A stretch of 64,000 bases of DNA from Cyclobacteriaceae bacterium (GCA_019694875.1 JAIBBC010000001.1:2043799-2107798), one strand, 5' to 3'. Shown: positions 41,644 to 51,857, counted from the stretch's first letter. Numbers and translations: made by a program. The notes: a model not told the origin generated them from the letters alone.

Positions 41644-42681
41644 ATGAGCGAAAACAGGTCAGAAATCAGCAATTTGGGGGAATTCGGGTTAATCGACCGG
41701 ATCAGCAAAAAATTCAATCTTCAGAACGCTACTTCTATTAAAGGCATTGGTGATGATGCAGCTGTGATTGATACCGGTGACGATTACCTGTTGGTGTCGA
41801 CCGATGTGCTGGCAGAAAGCATTCACTTCGATTTGGCGTATACACCGTTGCAGCATCTTGGTTACAAAGCGGTATCCGTAAACGTGTCTGACATTGCAGC
41901 CATGAATGGCAAGGCTGAACAAATTGTAATAAGCCTGGCGATCAGCAACCGCTTTTCCGTTGAGGCAGTGGATGCATTGTACGATGGAATCCGCGCAGCG
42001 TGTGAACATTATCAGGTTGATCTGGTAGGGGGTGATACAACTTCATCGCGTGCCGGGTTAATGATCTCAATTACCGCCCTGGGCCGCGTAAAAAAAGATA
42101 AGGTTGTTTATCGCGATGGCGCAAAACCTAACGATATCATTTGTGTTACGGGCGACCTCGGGGCAGCTTTTATGGGTTTGCAAGTTCTTGAACGTGAGAA
42201 AGAAGTTTTTCAGGCTGATCCGAACATGCAGCCGTCATTGGAGAAATACGAATACATCGTTGGCCGTCAGTTAAGATCCATGGCGCGTACGGATATTATT
42301 TTTGAACTGGAGGAACTTGGCGTTAAACCCACGTCTATGATTGATATCTCAGACGGACTGGCTTCAGAACTCTTTCACATCTGCAAGAATTCGAATGTCG
42401 GGATACGCATTTATGAAGACAAAGTCCCCGTTGATCAAATGACATTCAATACCGCTGCGCTTGAATTCAAAATAGATCCGATTACCGCTGCGCTGAATGG
42501 TGGTGAAGACTATGAATTACTGTTCACGATCAGTCAGGCCGATTTTGAGAAGGTTAAGAACCATGCCGACATTCACATGATCGGTTACGTTCATGAAAAA
42601 ACCAACGAGCGTGTGATGATTACCAAGCAGGGAAATGTAGTTTCGCTGCAGGCCCAGGGCTGGAATCATTTTTCATCCTGA
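41644..42681 (+). CDS. thiL: Thiamine-monophosphate kinase
   Basis: A 345-residue enzyme starting at the ATG at 41644; another ATG lies seven codons earlier. The opening EFGLIDRISKKF, the metal site KGIGDDAAVID, then VLAESIHFDL and the second metal motif VDLVGGDTTSS are ThiL landmarks. A later block, MIDISDGLASELFHICKNS and GGEDYELLFTI, completes the active site. It makes thiamine diphosphate from the monophosphate in the cytoplasm. Its last 16 bases overlap the end of the convergent kinase gene. Confidence 0.95.
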   Translation: MSENRSEISNLGEFGLIDRISKKFNLQNATSIKGIGDDAAVIDTGDDYLLVSTDVLAESIHFDLAYTPLQHLGYKAVSVNVSDIAAMNGKAEQIVISLAISNRFSVEAVDALYDGIRAACEHYQVDLVGGDTTSSRAGLMISITALGRVKKDKVVYRDGAKPNDIICVTGDLGAAFMGLQVLEREKEVFQADPNMQPSLEKYEYIVGRQLRSMARTDIIFELEELGVKPTSMIDISDGLASELFHICKNSNVGIRIYEDKVPVDQMTFNTAALEFKIDPITAALNGGEDYELLFTISQADFEKVKNHADIHMIGYVHEKTNERVMITKQGNVVSLQAQGWNHFSS

Positions 42682-45600
42682 GCGAGGGGCAACTCAATTG
42701 TAAACTGACTGCCTTTACCTTCCACGCTTTTTACGGAAAGCGTTCCCTGATTCATTTGAATAAACTTACGGCACAAGATCAAACCGATGCCGGTACCTTT
42801 TTCATCGTTCGTGCCTTTTGTGAGTGGAAGCTGTTCTTCCGTAAACAGCTTTTCCAGGTAAGCCGGGCTCATGCCAATGCCCTCGTCTTCAATCACGATC
42901 ATGGCCGAACGATCCTTTGCAAAGGCTGAGATTTTAACGGCATTTCCCTGCGGTGTAAACTTAAGCGCGTTGGACACAATGTTACGCAGGCTTACGTAGG
43001 TCATGTTCTCATCAGCAAACAAGGTGATATTTTCTTTCAATTCGATGCTGAAATTGATTTTCTTTTTCTCGACAATCAGGTGATACAGACTGCTGATTTT
43101 CTGCAGCATATCGTTCAGGCAAAAACGGGTAGGTGTGTACGAGATGTTACCGGTTTGGGATAACGACCAGAACAATGTATTGTCGATCAGATCCAGCGAA
43201 CTGGTAACAGAATTACGAATGCTGGTTGCATGCTTTTGAATGTCGGCCCGGGTAAGATCATGATCATCTATCAGGATTGAGAGAAATCCCTTCAGGGTTG
43301 TGAGCGGTGAGCGCAGGTCGTGCGATAAAATTGAAAAGATCAGATCTTTCTTCTGATTGAGGTTGGCAAGTTCTTCTCTTGACTTTTCGATTTCCTGAGT
43401 TCTAATGCTGAGCAATTTTTCAAGACGCTCTTTATCGACTCGCGATTTATAGAGACTTCCCTGCACGATGGCTACAATAATCAAGCTGGTGGTGATAATG
43501 GACAGCGTGATGAACCACCACGTTTGCCAGAATGGATGGAGAATTGTGAAATTAAGCGAGGCAAATTTTTCAACTCCTGAAACTGATACTGTTTTTAGCC
43601 GCAGCTGGTACACCCCGGGCTTCAGGTTTGCATAGTGGATCATGTTGGTCTCAGCTTTTACCCACCCCGGATTGTAGCCTTCCAGTTTGTAAAAAGCTTC
43701 ATACCGTTTCGGATTCCGGTAAACAGGTACGAAGAAATTGATATCAATGTCGTTTTGGTTGTGCAGCAACGAAAAAGACGAGCTGCTGTCAATCGCCACA
43801 GGCATATCGGCATTTGTATCTTCATCGAAAATGCTAACGCTTGAGATCGCAGGAGTAAAATCTTCCTCTTCCACCACAATGTTTTTCGGATTGAAAATGT
43901 TAAGGCCATTGATTCCCCCGAAAGCAATGTCGCCATTGGAGCAGCGTGCATAGGCAAGCCTGTTGAACTCTTCCTGTTGCAGACCTTCTGTAATAGCAAA
44001 GTCGAGGTATTTGTCGCTAACAGGATCGTAACGTGTGATCCCGGCATTTGTGCTCATCCAGAGATTTCCGTCATCATCCGGAACCGTGGCGTACACGGTC
44101 ATGTTTTGAATGTCGCGCGTGCGTGAGATGTTGGTGATTAACGGGTCATCTGGATTGGAAAGATCGAGGGTCCATAAGCCTTCGTTGAAGGATCCGATCC
44201 AAAGCTTGTTTTCAAATTCCTGTATGGAAAGAATCATAAAGTAACTTCCCAATGGCCTTGAATCGGTTTTCCGGAATACAAAACGTTTAAACCGATCTGC
44301 GGCCGGATCATACACGGAAATACCATTGCTAACGCCAACCCACAACCGGTTTAACCGATCGACATACAACGTTGTGGCATTAATTACTTTTTCTTCTGCC
44401 TTACGATCGTTATACGATCTGAATTCGCCCGTACTCAGGTTGAATGATTTCAAGGCTCCAAAAGTTGTGTAAAAAAGAACCCCGTTGTGAACCACCATTT
44501 GTCGTACTTGCACACCCTTGGTGTACTTTTCCAGCGGTGGGAAGTAGCTGATGTGTTTTGTTCTGCGGTCGTATTGCAACATGCCTTCACTTGTTCCGAT
44601 CAGCAGTATGTTTTGATCGAAGTCCATGAAATAAAACGGGGCGACTCTTTTCTTACCGCCTGCATGCAGCTCAATTTTTTCTACGGCCAGGCGTTGTTCA
44701 TCGAATATGTGAACCACTCCGCCATCTGTGCCAACCCAAAGTTTGTGATTCCTGTCTTCATAAACTCCGCGCACCATGTTGTCGTGCAGGGAAACTGCAG
44801 CGAATGGATTTTTGAAGATGTGTCTGAATTTGATTTTGGCAGGATCGTATTTATTTAAATCACCGGTCGAGCCAACCCAAATGATATCGGTGCGGTCCTG
44901 AAAAATTGAGGAGCAGTTGTTTCCACTGAGTGAGCGTTCGCTCATGGGATTTTTTACTACCTGAATGTGATTTCCGGTTGACGGACTGTAAATAACCAGC
45001 CCATCGCCTTTGGTAAGTATCCAAACACGTCCGTTTTTATCTTCGAATATTCTGTTTATACGATTGTGAAACGGAGGTGTATCGGGCGAAAAGTGTTTTA
45101 CAATTTTTTTAGTAAGCGTGTCGTAAACAAAAGCACCAAACTGCTCACTGCCGATCCATATCTTCCCGGTTTTGTCGGTTGTGAGTGCGGTAACCCGAAT
45201 CACGGCTGACGAACTGAGCGTTGGGAAGTCGATTAAAATCGAATCAACCACGTTGAAATCTTTGACGATATATACGGTACGGTTTCCGCCAATCAATAAT
45301 TTGTTATCAACCGCTGCGATGCACGAATTGCTGATGAATTTATTTTCCGGTGAACTGTATTTTCGGAGCGTGTCGTTTTTTACGAAGTAAACACCGTTGG
45401 TGAATGAGCTTCCCCAAATTGTGCCGTCAGACATTTGGGTGATATGCGTGATAATCGGTGTTCCGCCCAGTGAGGGGATTATGCTGAATTTTCCAGTTGC
45501 GTAATCTCGCGTAACGATTCCATACGAGTGCGTGCCGATCAGCAATTGATTGGTTACCGAGTCCGGCAACAGACAATGAATTTCACGTCCGGCAATAAGC

Positions 45601-45830
45601 AGGCTGTCGTTGATGTTGGTATAGTGCGTGAAGCGATAACCATCGTAGCGGTAAAGCCCGTTGCCTGCTACCCAAATGAGACCGTGATGGTCCTGAATAA
45701 TGTCGTTTACCTGCGAGGAGTTTATCGTTCCGGGAATGGTGAGATGGTCGAATGGCAGTTCAGGATGCTGAGACTGAGCCAGGCTGGTGGTAACGGCACA
45801 GCACAGGAGCCAGGCGAACAATGATCTCAC
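42666..45830 (-). CDS. Sensor histidine kinase with two-propeller periplasmic domain
   Basis: A 1054-residue protein. A signal peptide (MRSLFAWLLCCAVTTSLAQS) is followed by about 600 residues of repeats with patterns such as HGLIWVAGNGLYRYDG, GKIWIGSEQFGAFVYD and NHKLWVGTDGGVVHIFD, typical of paired seven-bladed reg_prop propellers. A Y_Y_Y domain (about 700-760) and one membrane helix (WFITLSIITTSLIIVAIVQG) come next. The kinase core has the phosphorylated His in SILSHDLRSPLTTLKGF and the N, G1 and G2 boxes NIVSNALKFTP, DEGIGMSP and GTGIGLILCRKF. Unlike the well-known hybrid systems, it has no receiver or AraC domain, and no response regulator is encoded nearby. Confidence 0.93.
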   Translation of the reverse strand: MRSLFAWLLCCAVTTSLAQSQHPELPFDHLTIPGTINSSQVNDIIQDHHGLIWVAGNGLYRYDGYRFTHYTNINDSLLIAGREIHCLLPDSVTNQLLIGTHSYGIVTRDYATGKFSIIPSLGGTPIITHITQMSDGTIWGSSFTNGVYFVKNDTLRKYSSPENKFISNSCIAAVDNKLLIGGNRTVYIVKDFNVVDSILIDFPTLSSSAVIRVTALTTDKTGKIWIGSEQFGAFVYDTLTKKIVKHFSPDTPPFHNRINRIFEDKNGRVWILTKGDGLVIYSPSTGNHIQVVKNPMSERSLSGNNCSSIFQDRTDIIWVGSTGDLNKYDPAKIKFRHIFKNPFAAVSLHDNMVRGVYEDRNHKLWVGTDGGVVHIFDEQRLAVEKIELHAGGKKRVAPFYFMDFDQNILLIGTSEGMLQYDRRTKHISYFPPLEKYTKGVQVRQMVVHNGVLFYTTFGALKSFNLSTGEFRSYNDRKAEEKVINATTLYVDRLNRLWVGVSNGISVYDPAADRFKRFVFRKTDSRPLGSYFMILSIQEFENKLWIGSFNEGLWTLDLSNPDDPLITNISRTRDIQNMTVYATVPDDDGNLWMSTNAGITRYDPVSDKYLDFAITEGLQQEEFNRLAYARCSNGDIAFGGINGLNIFNPKNIVVEEEDFTPAISSVSIFDEDTNADMPVAIDSSSSFSLLHNQNDIDINFFVPVYRNPKRYEAFYKLEGYNPGWVKAETNMIHYANLKPGVYQLRLKTVSVSGVEKFASLNFTILHPFWQTWWFITLSIITTSLIIVAIVQGSLYKSRVDKERLEKLLSIRTQEIEKSREELANLNQKKDLIFSILSHDLRSPLTTLKGFLSILIDDHDLTRADIQKHATSIRNSVTSSLDLIDNTLFWSLSQTGNISYTPTRFCLNDMLQKISSLYHLIVEKKKINFSIELKENITLFADENMTYVSLRNIVSNALKFTPQGNAVKISAFAKDRSAMIVIEDEGIGMSPAYLEKLFTEEQLPLTKGTNDEKGTGIGLILCRKFIQMNQGTLSVKSVEGKGSQFTIELPLAQDEK

Positions 45831-45833
45831 AGG

Positions 45834-46202
45834 TTAGTCTTCGGGATAGGGTATGAAGACAAAATTGGTAAACTCTTTGTCGATTACAAACAGGCAGCAA
45901 AATTCGTCAGGGTCTTTGTAAGCATTTTTAAAATCATCCTGCTTTTCAGCGTCAATTATGCCTCGTTGCACAAATTCGTCCAGGAAGGACGCGTAATAAT
46001 TCCACTCGGTTTCAGCTTGAAGTCGGCCGATGATCACCTGCCCGATGGGCTGATCGGTTTTACAAACCGGAAACACCGGGTGTTGCGAGATCTCCCGTTT
46101 GCGGATCTGATAAGACGCTTCCTTCAGCGTGTCGGACACTTTAACAAAGTCGGCTGAGATGGTGCCGAGATATTTACCGCTTAGCTCCGGATCGTTGTGC
46201 AT
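45834..46202 (-). CDS. Conserved hypothetical protein
   Basis: A 122-residue soluble protein from the ATG at 46202 (another ATG six codons upstream). It has an alpha/beta pattern: LKEASYQIRKREISQHPVFP, then GQVIIGRLQAETEWNYYASF and DEFCCLFVIDKEFTNFVFIP. No domain is recognised. The start of the sensor kinase gene lies four bases downstream, so the two may share a transcript. Confidence 0.72.
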   Translation of the reverse strand: MHNDPELSGKYLGTISADFVKVSDTLKEASYQIRKREISQHPVFPVCKTDQPIGQVIIGRLQAETEWNYYASFLDEFVQRGIIDAEKQDDFKNAYKDPDEFCCLFVIDKEFTNFVFIPYPED

Positions 46203-46290
46203 ATACCTGAATAAGACCACTAAAATAATAGGTTCATGCTATGTTTTAACGGTGATGCCGTAAATCTAACTTTAATTAAAAGACAGTATC

Positions 46291-46830
46291 ATGAAAACGC
46301 ACTCCCATAATCTTTCCCGGACTGAATTTATTCAGTATTCCCTCACAGGCGCAGCATCACTTTTTCTTCCGGTACTTTCGTTTGCGCAAGCGCAGCAACA
46401 GGACAAACCCGCTCCGTTAAAAAGTGAACTCGTGAAAGAGTTTGTAGGTGTTTGTCATGGTAACATTGTTCGTGCAAAAGAAATGCTTGAGAATGAACCG
46501 TTGTTACTGCATGCTTCGTGGGATTGGGGTGGAGGTGATTTTGAATCGGGTATTGAGGCGGCCGGACATGTTGGCAACAAAGAAATTGCTACGTACCTGC
46601 TTTCAAAAGGTGCACGATACAATGTTTACCTGGCGTGCATGCTCGGCCATACCGATACGGTGAAGCAAATTCTAACGTTTAATTCCGGGTTATTAAATTC
46701 AAAAGGCCCGCATGGATTTACAATGCTGCATCATGCGCAGAAAGGCGGAGATACTTCCAAGGATGTTGTAAGCTATCTTCAATCGCTTGGTGCAACCGAG
46801 ACCCGGATTGACTTTTATAAGAAAGCCTAA
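46291..46830 (+). CDS. Ankyrin-repeat exported protein
   Basis: A 179-residue protein. The N-terminus MKTHSHNLSRTEFIQYSLTG resembles a Tat signal but has Arg-Thr where twin arginine is expected. A hydrophobic segment and AQAQQQ follow. The rest carries three to four ankyrin-type units: VGVCHGNIVRAKEMLENEPL, EAAGHVGNKEIATYLLSKGA and ACMLGHTDTVKQILTFNSGL. It is likely periplasmic and binds a protein partner. Its stop overlaps the end of the convergent AcpH gene by four bases. Confidence 0.82.
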   Translation: MKTHSHNLSRTEFIQYSLTGAASLFLPVLSFAQAQQQDKPAPLKSELVKEFVGVCHGNIVRAKEMLENEPLLLHASWDWGGGDFESGIEAAGHVGNKEIATYLLSKGARYNVYLACMLGHTDTVKQILTFNSGLLNSKGPHGFTMLHHAQKGGDTSKDVVSYLQSLGATETRIDFYKKA

Positions 46831-47411
46831 GCCGAAAGAATATCGTTACAGTACACTTCGAGTAGTGGAAAAAACTCCATGAATTCGGATTTAAAAGCGT
46901 CATGATGTTCACGAAGATCATTCACAGCTTCTTCCATTTTTGATTGATACGGTGTTCTGCGCGCCATGCCGCTGAGCGCGCGATGTATGCCCTCTAAATT
47001 ACTGTAGTTGAGCAACCAGTTGCCATTGATCATGTACGGCATCATGTGATTAAGTTCGGCAGGCAACTCCGCATCAAAGCTCTCAATTGTTTGGTAGGCC
47101 TGTTGTGCAAATTTCTCCAGCGAAAGCGAATGGAACTGATTCCAATTTGCTGCTAAGAAATGGTCGTAAAAAACATCTACAATTACCCCTGAGTAATGCC
47201 GGTATTTGGGCCGCAGCCGGTTCTTGCTATGCGTTACGATGGGATGGCTGTCGGTGAATTCGTCAATCGACCGGTGCAGATCAATGCCCTTGATAATTTC
47301 GCTGTCGTATTGCCTGAGGTAAGCCCTTCCCTTGACAAAATCGCCCATAAAATTCCCGATCATAATTTTGGGATTATTCCCCGACAGGTACAGGTGGGCG
47401 AGAAAATTCAT
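46827..47411 (-). CDS. Acyl-carrier-protein phosphodiesterase-like protein
   Basis: A 194-residue protein of the AcpH family. The signature opening is MNFLAHLYLSGNNPKIMIGN, followed by GNFMGDFVKGRAY and GIDLHRSIDEFTDSHP, which hold the conserved Asp and His of the metal-dependent phosphodiesterase. VDVFYDHFLAANWNQF and MARRTPYQSKMEEAV are also present. The enzyme removes phosphopantetheine from acyl carrier protein. The activity here is inferred from homology only. Confidence 0.87.
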   Translation of the reverse strand: MNFLAHLYLSGNNPKIMIGNFMGDFVKGRAYLRQYDSEIIKGIDLHRSIDEFTDSHPIVTHSKNRLRPKYRHYSGVIVDVFYDHFLAANWNQFHSLSLEKFAQQAYQTIESFDAELPAELNHMMPYMINGNWLLNYSNLEGIHRALSGMARRTPYQSKMEEAVNDLREHHDAFKSEFMEFFPLLEVYCNDILSA

Positions 47412-47490
47412 GCATCAATATAACGGAAGTGGTGAATAAACTATTGGTAATGCGCGCAAGTTTTTCCATCTTCAAGCCATATTCCCAGCT

Positions 47491-47883
47491 ATGGCATTAG
47501 AGCAACTGAAGCTATTGATTAACCTGGCCCGCATTGATGGCGATGTGGCCGAACGTGAGAAAAAATACATTTCAAATATCGGCTTAGCCAACCACGTTTC
47601 CACTCAGGAGGTTTTGCCGCTGTTTGAAAAAAATCATGATGTGGTAGTTCCCGCGAACCTGACACGCGAGCAACGGTTCGATTATATTTTCAGCCTGGTG
47701 CAGTTGATGAAGATTGATGAACGTCTTTACCAGGACGAAATCAAATACTGCTCAAAAATTGCTTCCAAGCTCGGGTACGATGCAGACGTAATGTTTGACC
47801 TGATGCTGCATGTTCGGTCGGTTATGGAGTCGGGTGAGATGCAGAATCTGCGGAAGCTCACCGAAAAATATCTTAACAAATAA
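47491..47883 (+). CDS. TerB-like protein
   Basis: A 130-residue helical protein of the TerB/TerY-like fold. [20 protein letters not shown] and the matching second half [20 protein letters not shown] show the conserved acidic residues that could bind metal in this family. The role is not established outside tellurite resistance loci. It is followed 11 bases later by an amidohydrolase gene and is probably co-transcribed with it. Confidence 0.75.
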   Translation: MALEQLKLLINLARIDGDVAEREKKYISNIGLANHVSTQEVLPLFEKNHDVVVPANLTREQRFDYIFSLVQLMKIDERLYQDEIKYCSKIASKLGYDADVMFDLMLHVRSVMESGEMQNLRKLTEKYLNK

Positions 47884-47894
47884 CTCCCCCTTTT

Positions 47895-49175
47895 ATGAAA
47901 TTCAAAAACCTGTGGGCGATAGTTCTTATTGCTTCCACTGTTTCCGCGTATGCGCAAAAAACTATTATCCATTGCGGTAATTTGATTGACGGGAAGTCGA
48001 ACGAAGTACAGACACAGATGACGCTTGTCGTTGAAGGCAATAAAATTGTTTCCGTGCAAAAAGGTTTTACAGTGCCCGCAGCCGGAGAGAAGCTTGTTGA
48101 TCTTAGTACAAAAACTGTTTTGCCCGGACTGATCGATATGCACGTTCACCTGGAGAGTGAAACAAATAAAGATCAGAACCTGCAACGGTTTACATCAAAT
48201 GAAGCCGATATTGCTTTTCGTTCTACGGTGTTTGCGAAACGAACCCTTATGGCCGGGTTTACAACGGTTCGTGACCTGGGAGGCAGTGGAGTTAATATCT
48301 CGCTGAGAAATGCAATCAATCAGGGGTTGGTTGTAGGTCCGCGTGTGTTTACAGCAGGGAAGTCAATCGCAACAACGGGCGGCCATGCCGACCCGACAAA
48401 CGGATATCGCAAAGATTTAATGGGCGATCCGGGCCCTAAGGAAGGTGTGATTAACTCACCGGAGGAAGCGCGTCAGGCTGTGCGACAGCGCTACAAGGAT
48501 GGAGCAGATATGATCAAGATTACAGCGACCGGTGGTGTGCTGAGCATTGCCAAAGACGGTTCGGGGCCGCAGTTTACCGATGAAGAACTAAAAGGAATTA
48601 TAGAAACGGCAAAGGATTATGGAATGCATACCGCTGCCCATGCTCACGGAGCTGAAGGAATGAAGCGAGCCGTGCTGGCGGGCATCACCACCATTGAACA
48701 CGGTACCAAAATGACGCCTGAGATAATGGATCTCATGAAGCAGAAAGGAACGTATTTTGTTCCAACCATTACTGCGGGAAAATTTGTTGCCGAGAAAGCG
48801 AAAGAGCCGGGTTATTACCATCCGCTGGTTGTTCCTAAAGCTCTTGAAATCGGGCCACAGATTCAGAAAACTTTTGCCGAGGCATATAAACGCGGAGTGA
48901 AGATTGCGTTTGGTACGGATGCAGGAGTGTTCCCGCATGGCGAAAACGCCAGAGAATTTATCTACATGGTTGAAGTCGGTATGCCGGCTATGGAAGCCAT
49001 TAAGTCGGCAACCGTAGTGCCTGCCGGCATTTTAGGTATGGCCGATAAGATTGGAACACTCGAAGCCGGAAAGCTGGCTGATATCGTAGCCGTAGATGAT
49101 AATCCGCTCAAAAATATCTCCACCATGACGAATGTTACGTTTGTGATGAAGGACGGGGTGGTGTATAAGCAATGA
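47895..49175 (+). CDS. Exported amidohydrolase (imidazolonepropionase-like)
   Basis: A 426-residue protein with a signal peptide ([19 protein letters not shown]). The zinc sites are complete: DMHVHLES (HxH), the Lys in [20 protein letters not shown] and [11 protein letters not shown] (final Asp). It resembles secreted Bacteroidota amidohydrolases that act on cyclic amides or dipeptides. The exact substrate is unknown. Its stop lies two bases from the end of the convergent HMA-MauE gene. Confidence 0.9.
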   Translation: MKFKNLWAIVLIASTVSAYAQKTIIHCGNLIDGKSNEVQTQMTLVVEGNKIVSVQKGFTVPAAGEKLVDLSTKTVLPGLIDMHVHLESETNKDQNLQRFTSNEADIAFRSTVFAKRTLMAGFTTVRDLGGSGVNISLRNAINQGLVVGPRVFTAGKSIATTGGHADPTNGYRKDLMGDPGPKEGVINSPEEARQAVRQRYKDGADMIKITATGGVLSIAKDGSGPQFTDEELKGIIETAKDYGMHTAAHAHGAEGMKRAVLAGITTIEHGTKMTPEIMDLMKQKGTYFVPTITAGKFVAEKAKEPGYYHPLVVPKALEIGPQIQKTFAEAYKRGVKIAFGTDAGVFPHGENAREFIYMVEVGMPAMEAIKSATVVPAGILGMADKIGTLEAGKLADIVAVDDNPLKNISTMTNVTFVMKDGVVYKQ

Positions 49176-49177
49176 GA

Positions 49178-49897
49178 TTATAACACCAGCATCAGCGCAG
49201 CCATCACTACCATTAACAAATCTTCGATAATCGTAACCGTACTCATGGGCAGATTGAAAACAGCGCCCAGACACGCGCACCGGATTTTCCTTTTATTCAG
49301 AACGCTTTCTATTACGCCAATGCTGCTCACGCCCATGATAATCAGCGTAGCCCAGTTCGTAAATACCGGGTCGAAATGCGTGAGGTAGGAAATTCCTAAT
49401 GCAAGCTCCAGAAATGGATAGATGAATCCGTAAGCGGGAATCTTTTTCGCGACAATATCATACATCGCATAGCTGCTGGCGAATCCTTTCAAATTCAGGA
49501 ATTTGAAAAAAGAGAACACCAGGAAGAAGCCCGCCATAAAAACGGCCATGAACTGCATGCCGTGGAAAAGACCTTCATGAAATGAAGCGATTGTCGAAAC
49601 GCCTGTAATAAATGCAAAAATCAAAAGAATCGGCCGATACGTTGCAAACCAGCTTACCGGGTTGCTTTTCATATGCGTGTCGTGTGTTGCAGGACTGTCG
49701 GTTATCGTATACTTGGAATTGCCGATCGCTTTTTGAAGGTCTGCCGTGCTGATATGCTGGCTCATTTCAATTACTGCCTGCTGCGGGTCAAGTGTTACTT
49801 CGGCTGATAAAACTTCCGGGTGTATAAGCAACTTGCTTTTTACGCTTGCAACGCAGTTCGAACAAGTCATGCCGGTTAGTGAATATGTGTGTTTCAT
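49178..49897 (-). CDS. HMA domain fused to MauE/DoxX-like membrane domain
   Basis: A 239-residue protein starting at the ATG at 49897 (another at 49906). Residues 1-67 are a heavy-metal-associated domain with SLTGMTCSNCVASVKSKLL (CxxC at 12 and 15). About four membrane helices follow (residues 85-105, 115-135, 150-175, 215-235) with a conserved Cys pair in KRKIRCACLGAVFNLPMSTV, matching the MauE redox-associated group. It may link metal ion binding and redox transfer in the inner membrane. The gene is 64 bases downstream of the asnB-type gene. The upstream frame (to 50104) overlaps asnB and is rejected. Confidence 0.82.
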   Translation of the reverse strand: MKHTYSLTGMTCSNCVASVKSKLLIHPEVLSAEVTLDPQQAVIEMSQHISTADLQKAIGNSKYTITDSPATHDTHMKSNPVSWFATYRPILLIFAFITGVSTIASFHEGLFHGMQFMAVFMAGFFLVFSFFKFLNLKGFASSYAMYDIVAKKIPAYGFIYPFLELALGISYLTHFDPVFTNWATLIIMGVSSIGVIESVLNKRKIRCACLGAVFNLPMSTVTIIEDLLMVVMAALMLVL

Positions 49898-49961
49898 AAA
49901 ATTCATGGATAGACAGACAAAAGAACAATTAGCCGGTTTTATTGGTTTCGTTGTTCTTCTC

Positions 49962-51857
49962 TTATGGTTTAAGGTACTTCTTCCACCAAAATTGGAACAC
50001 GACCAGTCCCCAGATGCGCGCGTGAACATCGCCCGGATTTGATGAAAAAAGTTGAGCCTTAAGTTTTTGAATTTCAGCGTAGTTGAAAATCCCTTGTTCG
50101 TCAATCAGCTTTTTAGAAAGCAGGTCATCAACGATCATCGATTTCATTTCCTTGCGGAACCACTTCAACAGCGGAACTTCAAAACCTTTTTTGGGCCGCT
50201 TGTACAGTTGTGCCGGTAAAATATCTTTAAAGGCATCTTGCAAAAGGCGTTTACGGATGGCCGGATTGATCTTGAACGCTTCTGGCAACGAGAAGATAAA
50301 GTTCACAACTTCGAAATCCAGAAAAGGCGTGCGAACTTCCAATGCGTTGGCCATGCTCATTAAATCAACTTTTGTGAGCATGTCGTTTGGCAACAGGAGT
50401 TTTGCATCGGTGAGCAGTACTTCCTTCATGCTTCCCGATCCCGTGATGTGTTTCAGTAGTTCAGCTTTGCTGTCAGCATACTGCTGCTCTGAAATTTTTG
50501 AAACGGAATCTTCGGTTAATAATTTTTTTGCAACGTTTTCGTCCGCGAAAGCGGCCCAGCGCCAATAACGGTCTTTCGGAGGAAGTTTCATGCCTTCCGC
50601 AAACCGGGCAAACTGACGTGCTTTATTCGATAATGTATTGTTGCGCGATTGCGGAATCAGGTTCCACAAAGGCGACAATGCCTGAACAATACTTTCCCTG
50701 ATGCCGGGATGAAACGACCGGTAGAAAGCCGCGTGCTTGTTATAGCCTGCCAATATCTCATCGGCACCATCGCCCGACAAAGCAACGGTAGCGTGCTTGC
50801 GCGTTTGCTTGCTGAGTATGTACACGTTAATCGCAGACGAATCCGCGAACGGCTCATCCAAGTAGTTGAGGATGTTGTGAACATGCTCGTACAAATCATC
50901 ATTGGTGAGCGAGAAAACGGTATGCTCGGTTTTAAAATGATCGGCCACGAGCCTGGCGTAGTGGGTCTCGTCAAAAAACTTTTCGTCTTTGAACCCGATA
51001 GAAAACGTGTGAAGATCGGGTTTGTGTTTAACGGCCAGCGCAGTAATAACCGATGAATCAATTCCGCCACTAAGGAACGCACCCAGCGGAACATCCGAAA
51101 TCAACCTCCGCTGAACGGAAGCATCAAGTAACGCGATTAATTTCTCTTTTGCTATGTCATACGTAATCTTGCGATCTTCCTGTACGGGAATATCATAATA
51201 TTTACCAGTGGTTAATTTTTTGTTGACGATTGTCAGGTAATGCCCCGGCAGAAGTTTTTTTACGTGTTTGAAGATGGTATCAGGTGCAGGAATGTAATTT
51301 AACTGAAGGTAGCTGTACAGTGAGTTGAAGTCAATCGTTTTATCAATTCCGTATTGCATAATCGACTTCATCTCCGATGCGAACAAGAACTTGTCTTCAT
51401 CAAAGAGATAAAGCAACGGTTTTACGCCATACCGGTCGCGTGCAACAAAAAAGGTTTGTTCCTCTTTGTCGTACACGCACAAGGCAAAAAAACCATTGAG
51501 CTTGTTCAGGCACTTTTCTTTCTCAAGCATGAAGAGCTTGAGTACAACTTCGGTGTCCGACTGCGAGAAAAATGTAACGCCCTTTGCCTCCAGTTGCTGA
51601 CGCAGTTCGCGATAGTTAAACACTTCACCATTGTAAGCAATGCAATACCGTCCGCTTTCGTCCCACATGGGTTGATGTGCAACGGCAGATGTATCGATGA
51701 TTGATAGCCTGCGGTGCCCGAGTGCCACCCAATCATCATTGTAAATGTTTTGATTGTCGGGCCCGCGCTGCTCCAGGCACATGGTAGCCGCGGCAATGTT
51801 CACTTTATTAAACTTCCCTACAAGATTAAATGCAAATATGCCGGTGATGCCGCACAT
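49962..51857 (-). CDS. asnB: Asparagine synthase (glutamine-hydrolysing)
   Basis: A 631-residue enzyme. The N-terminal class II glutaminase begins MCGITGIFAFNLVG with the catalytic Cys2, and RGPDNQ and NGEVFNY follow. The synthetase domain (from about 240) holds the ATP loop LGAFLSGGIDSSVITAL and SGDGADEILAGYNKHA. At 631 residues it belongs to the longer group often found in envelope or glycan gene sets, so amidation of another carboxylate is possible. Its start overlaps the end of the TlpA gene by one base. Confidence 0.92.
   Translation of the reverse strand: MCGITGIFAFNLVGKFNKVNIAAATMCLEQRGPDNQNIYNDDWVALGHRRLSIIDTSAVAHQPMWDESGRYCIAYNGEVFNYRELRQQLEAKGVTFFSQSDTEVVLKLFMLEKEKCLNKLNGFFALCVYDKEEQTFFVARDRYGVKPLLYLFDEDKFLFASEMKSIMQYGIDKTIDFNSLYSYLQLNYIPAPDTIFKHVKKLLPGHYLTIVNKKLTTGKYYDIPVQEDRKITYDIAKEKLIALLDASVQRRLISDVPLGAFLSGGIDSSVITALAVKHKPDLHTFSIGFKDEKFFDETHYARLVADHFKTEHTVFSLTNDDLYEHVHNILNYLDEPFADSSAINVYILSKQTRKHATVALSGDGADEILAGYNKHAAFYRSFHPGIRESIVQALSPLWNLIPQSRNNTLSNKARQFARFAEGMKLPPKDRYWRWAAFADENVAKKLLTEDSVSKISEQQYADSKAELLKHITGSGSMKEVLLTDAKLLLPNDMLTKVDLMSMANALEVRTPFLDFEVVNFIFSLPEAFKINPAIRKRLLQDAFKDILPAQLYKRPKKGFEVPLLKWFRKEMKSMIVDDLLSKKLIDEQGIFNYAEIQKLKAQLFSSNPGDVHARIWGLVVFQFWWKKYLKP

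Noticed and set aside
49898-50104. N-terminal extension of the HMA-MauE protein
   Set aside because: It overlaps the asnB gene, and the HMA domain starts right at the ATG at 49897.
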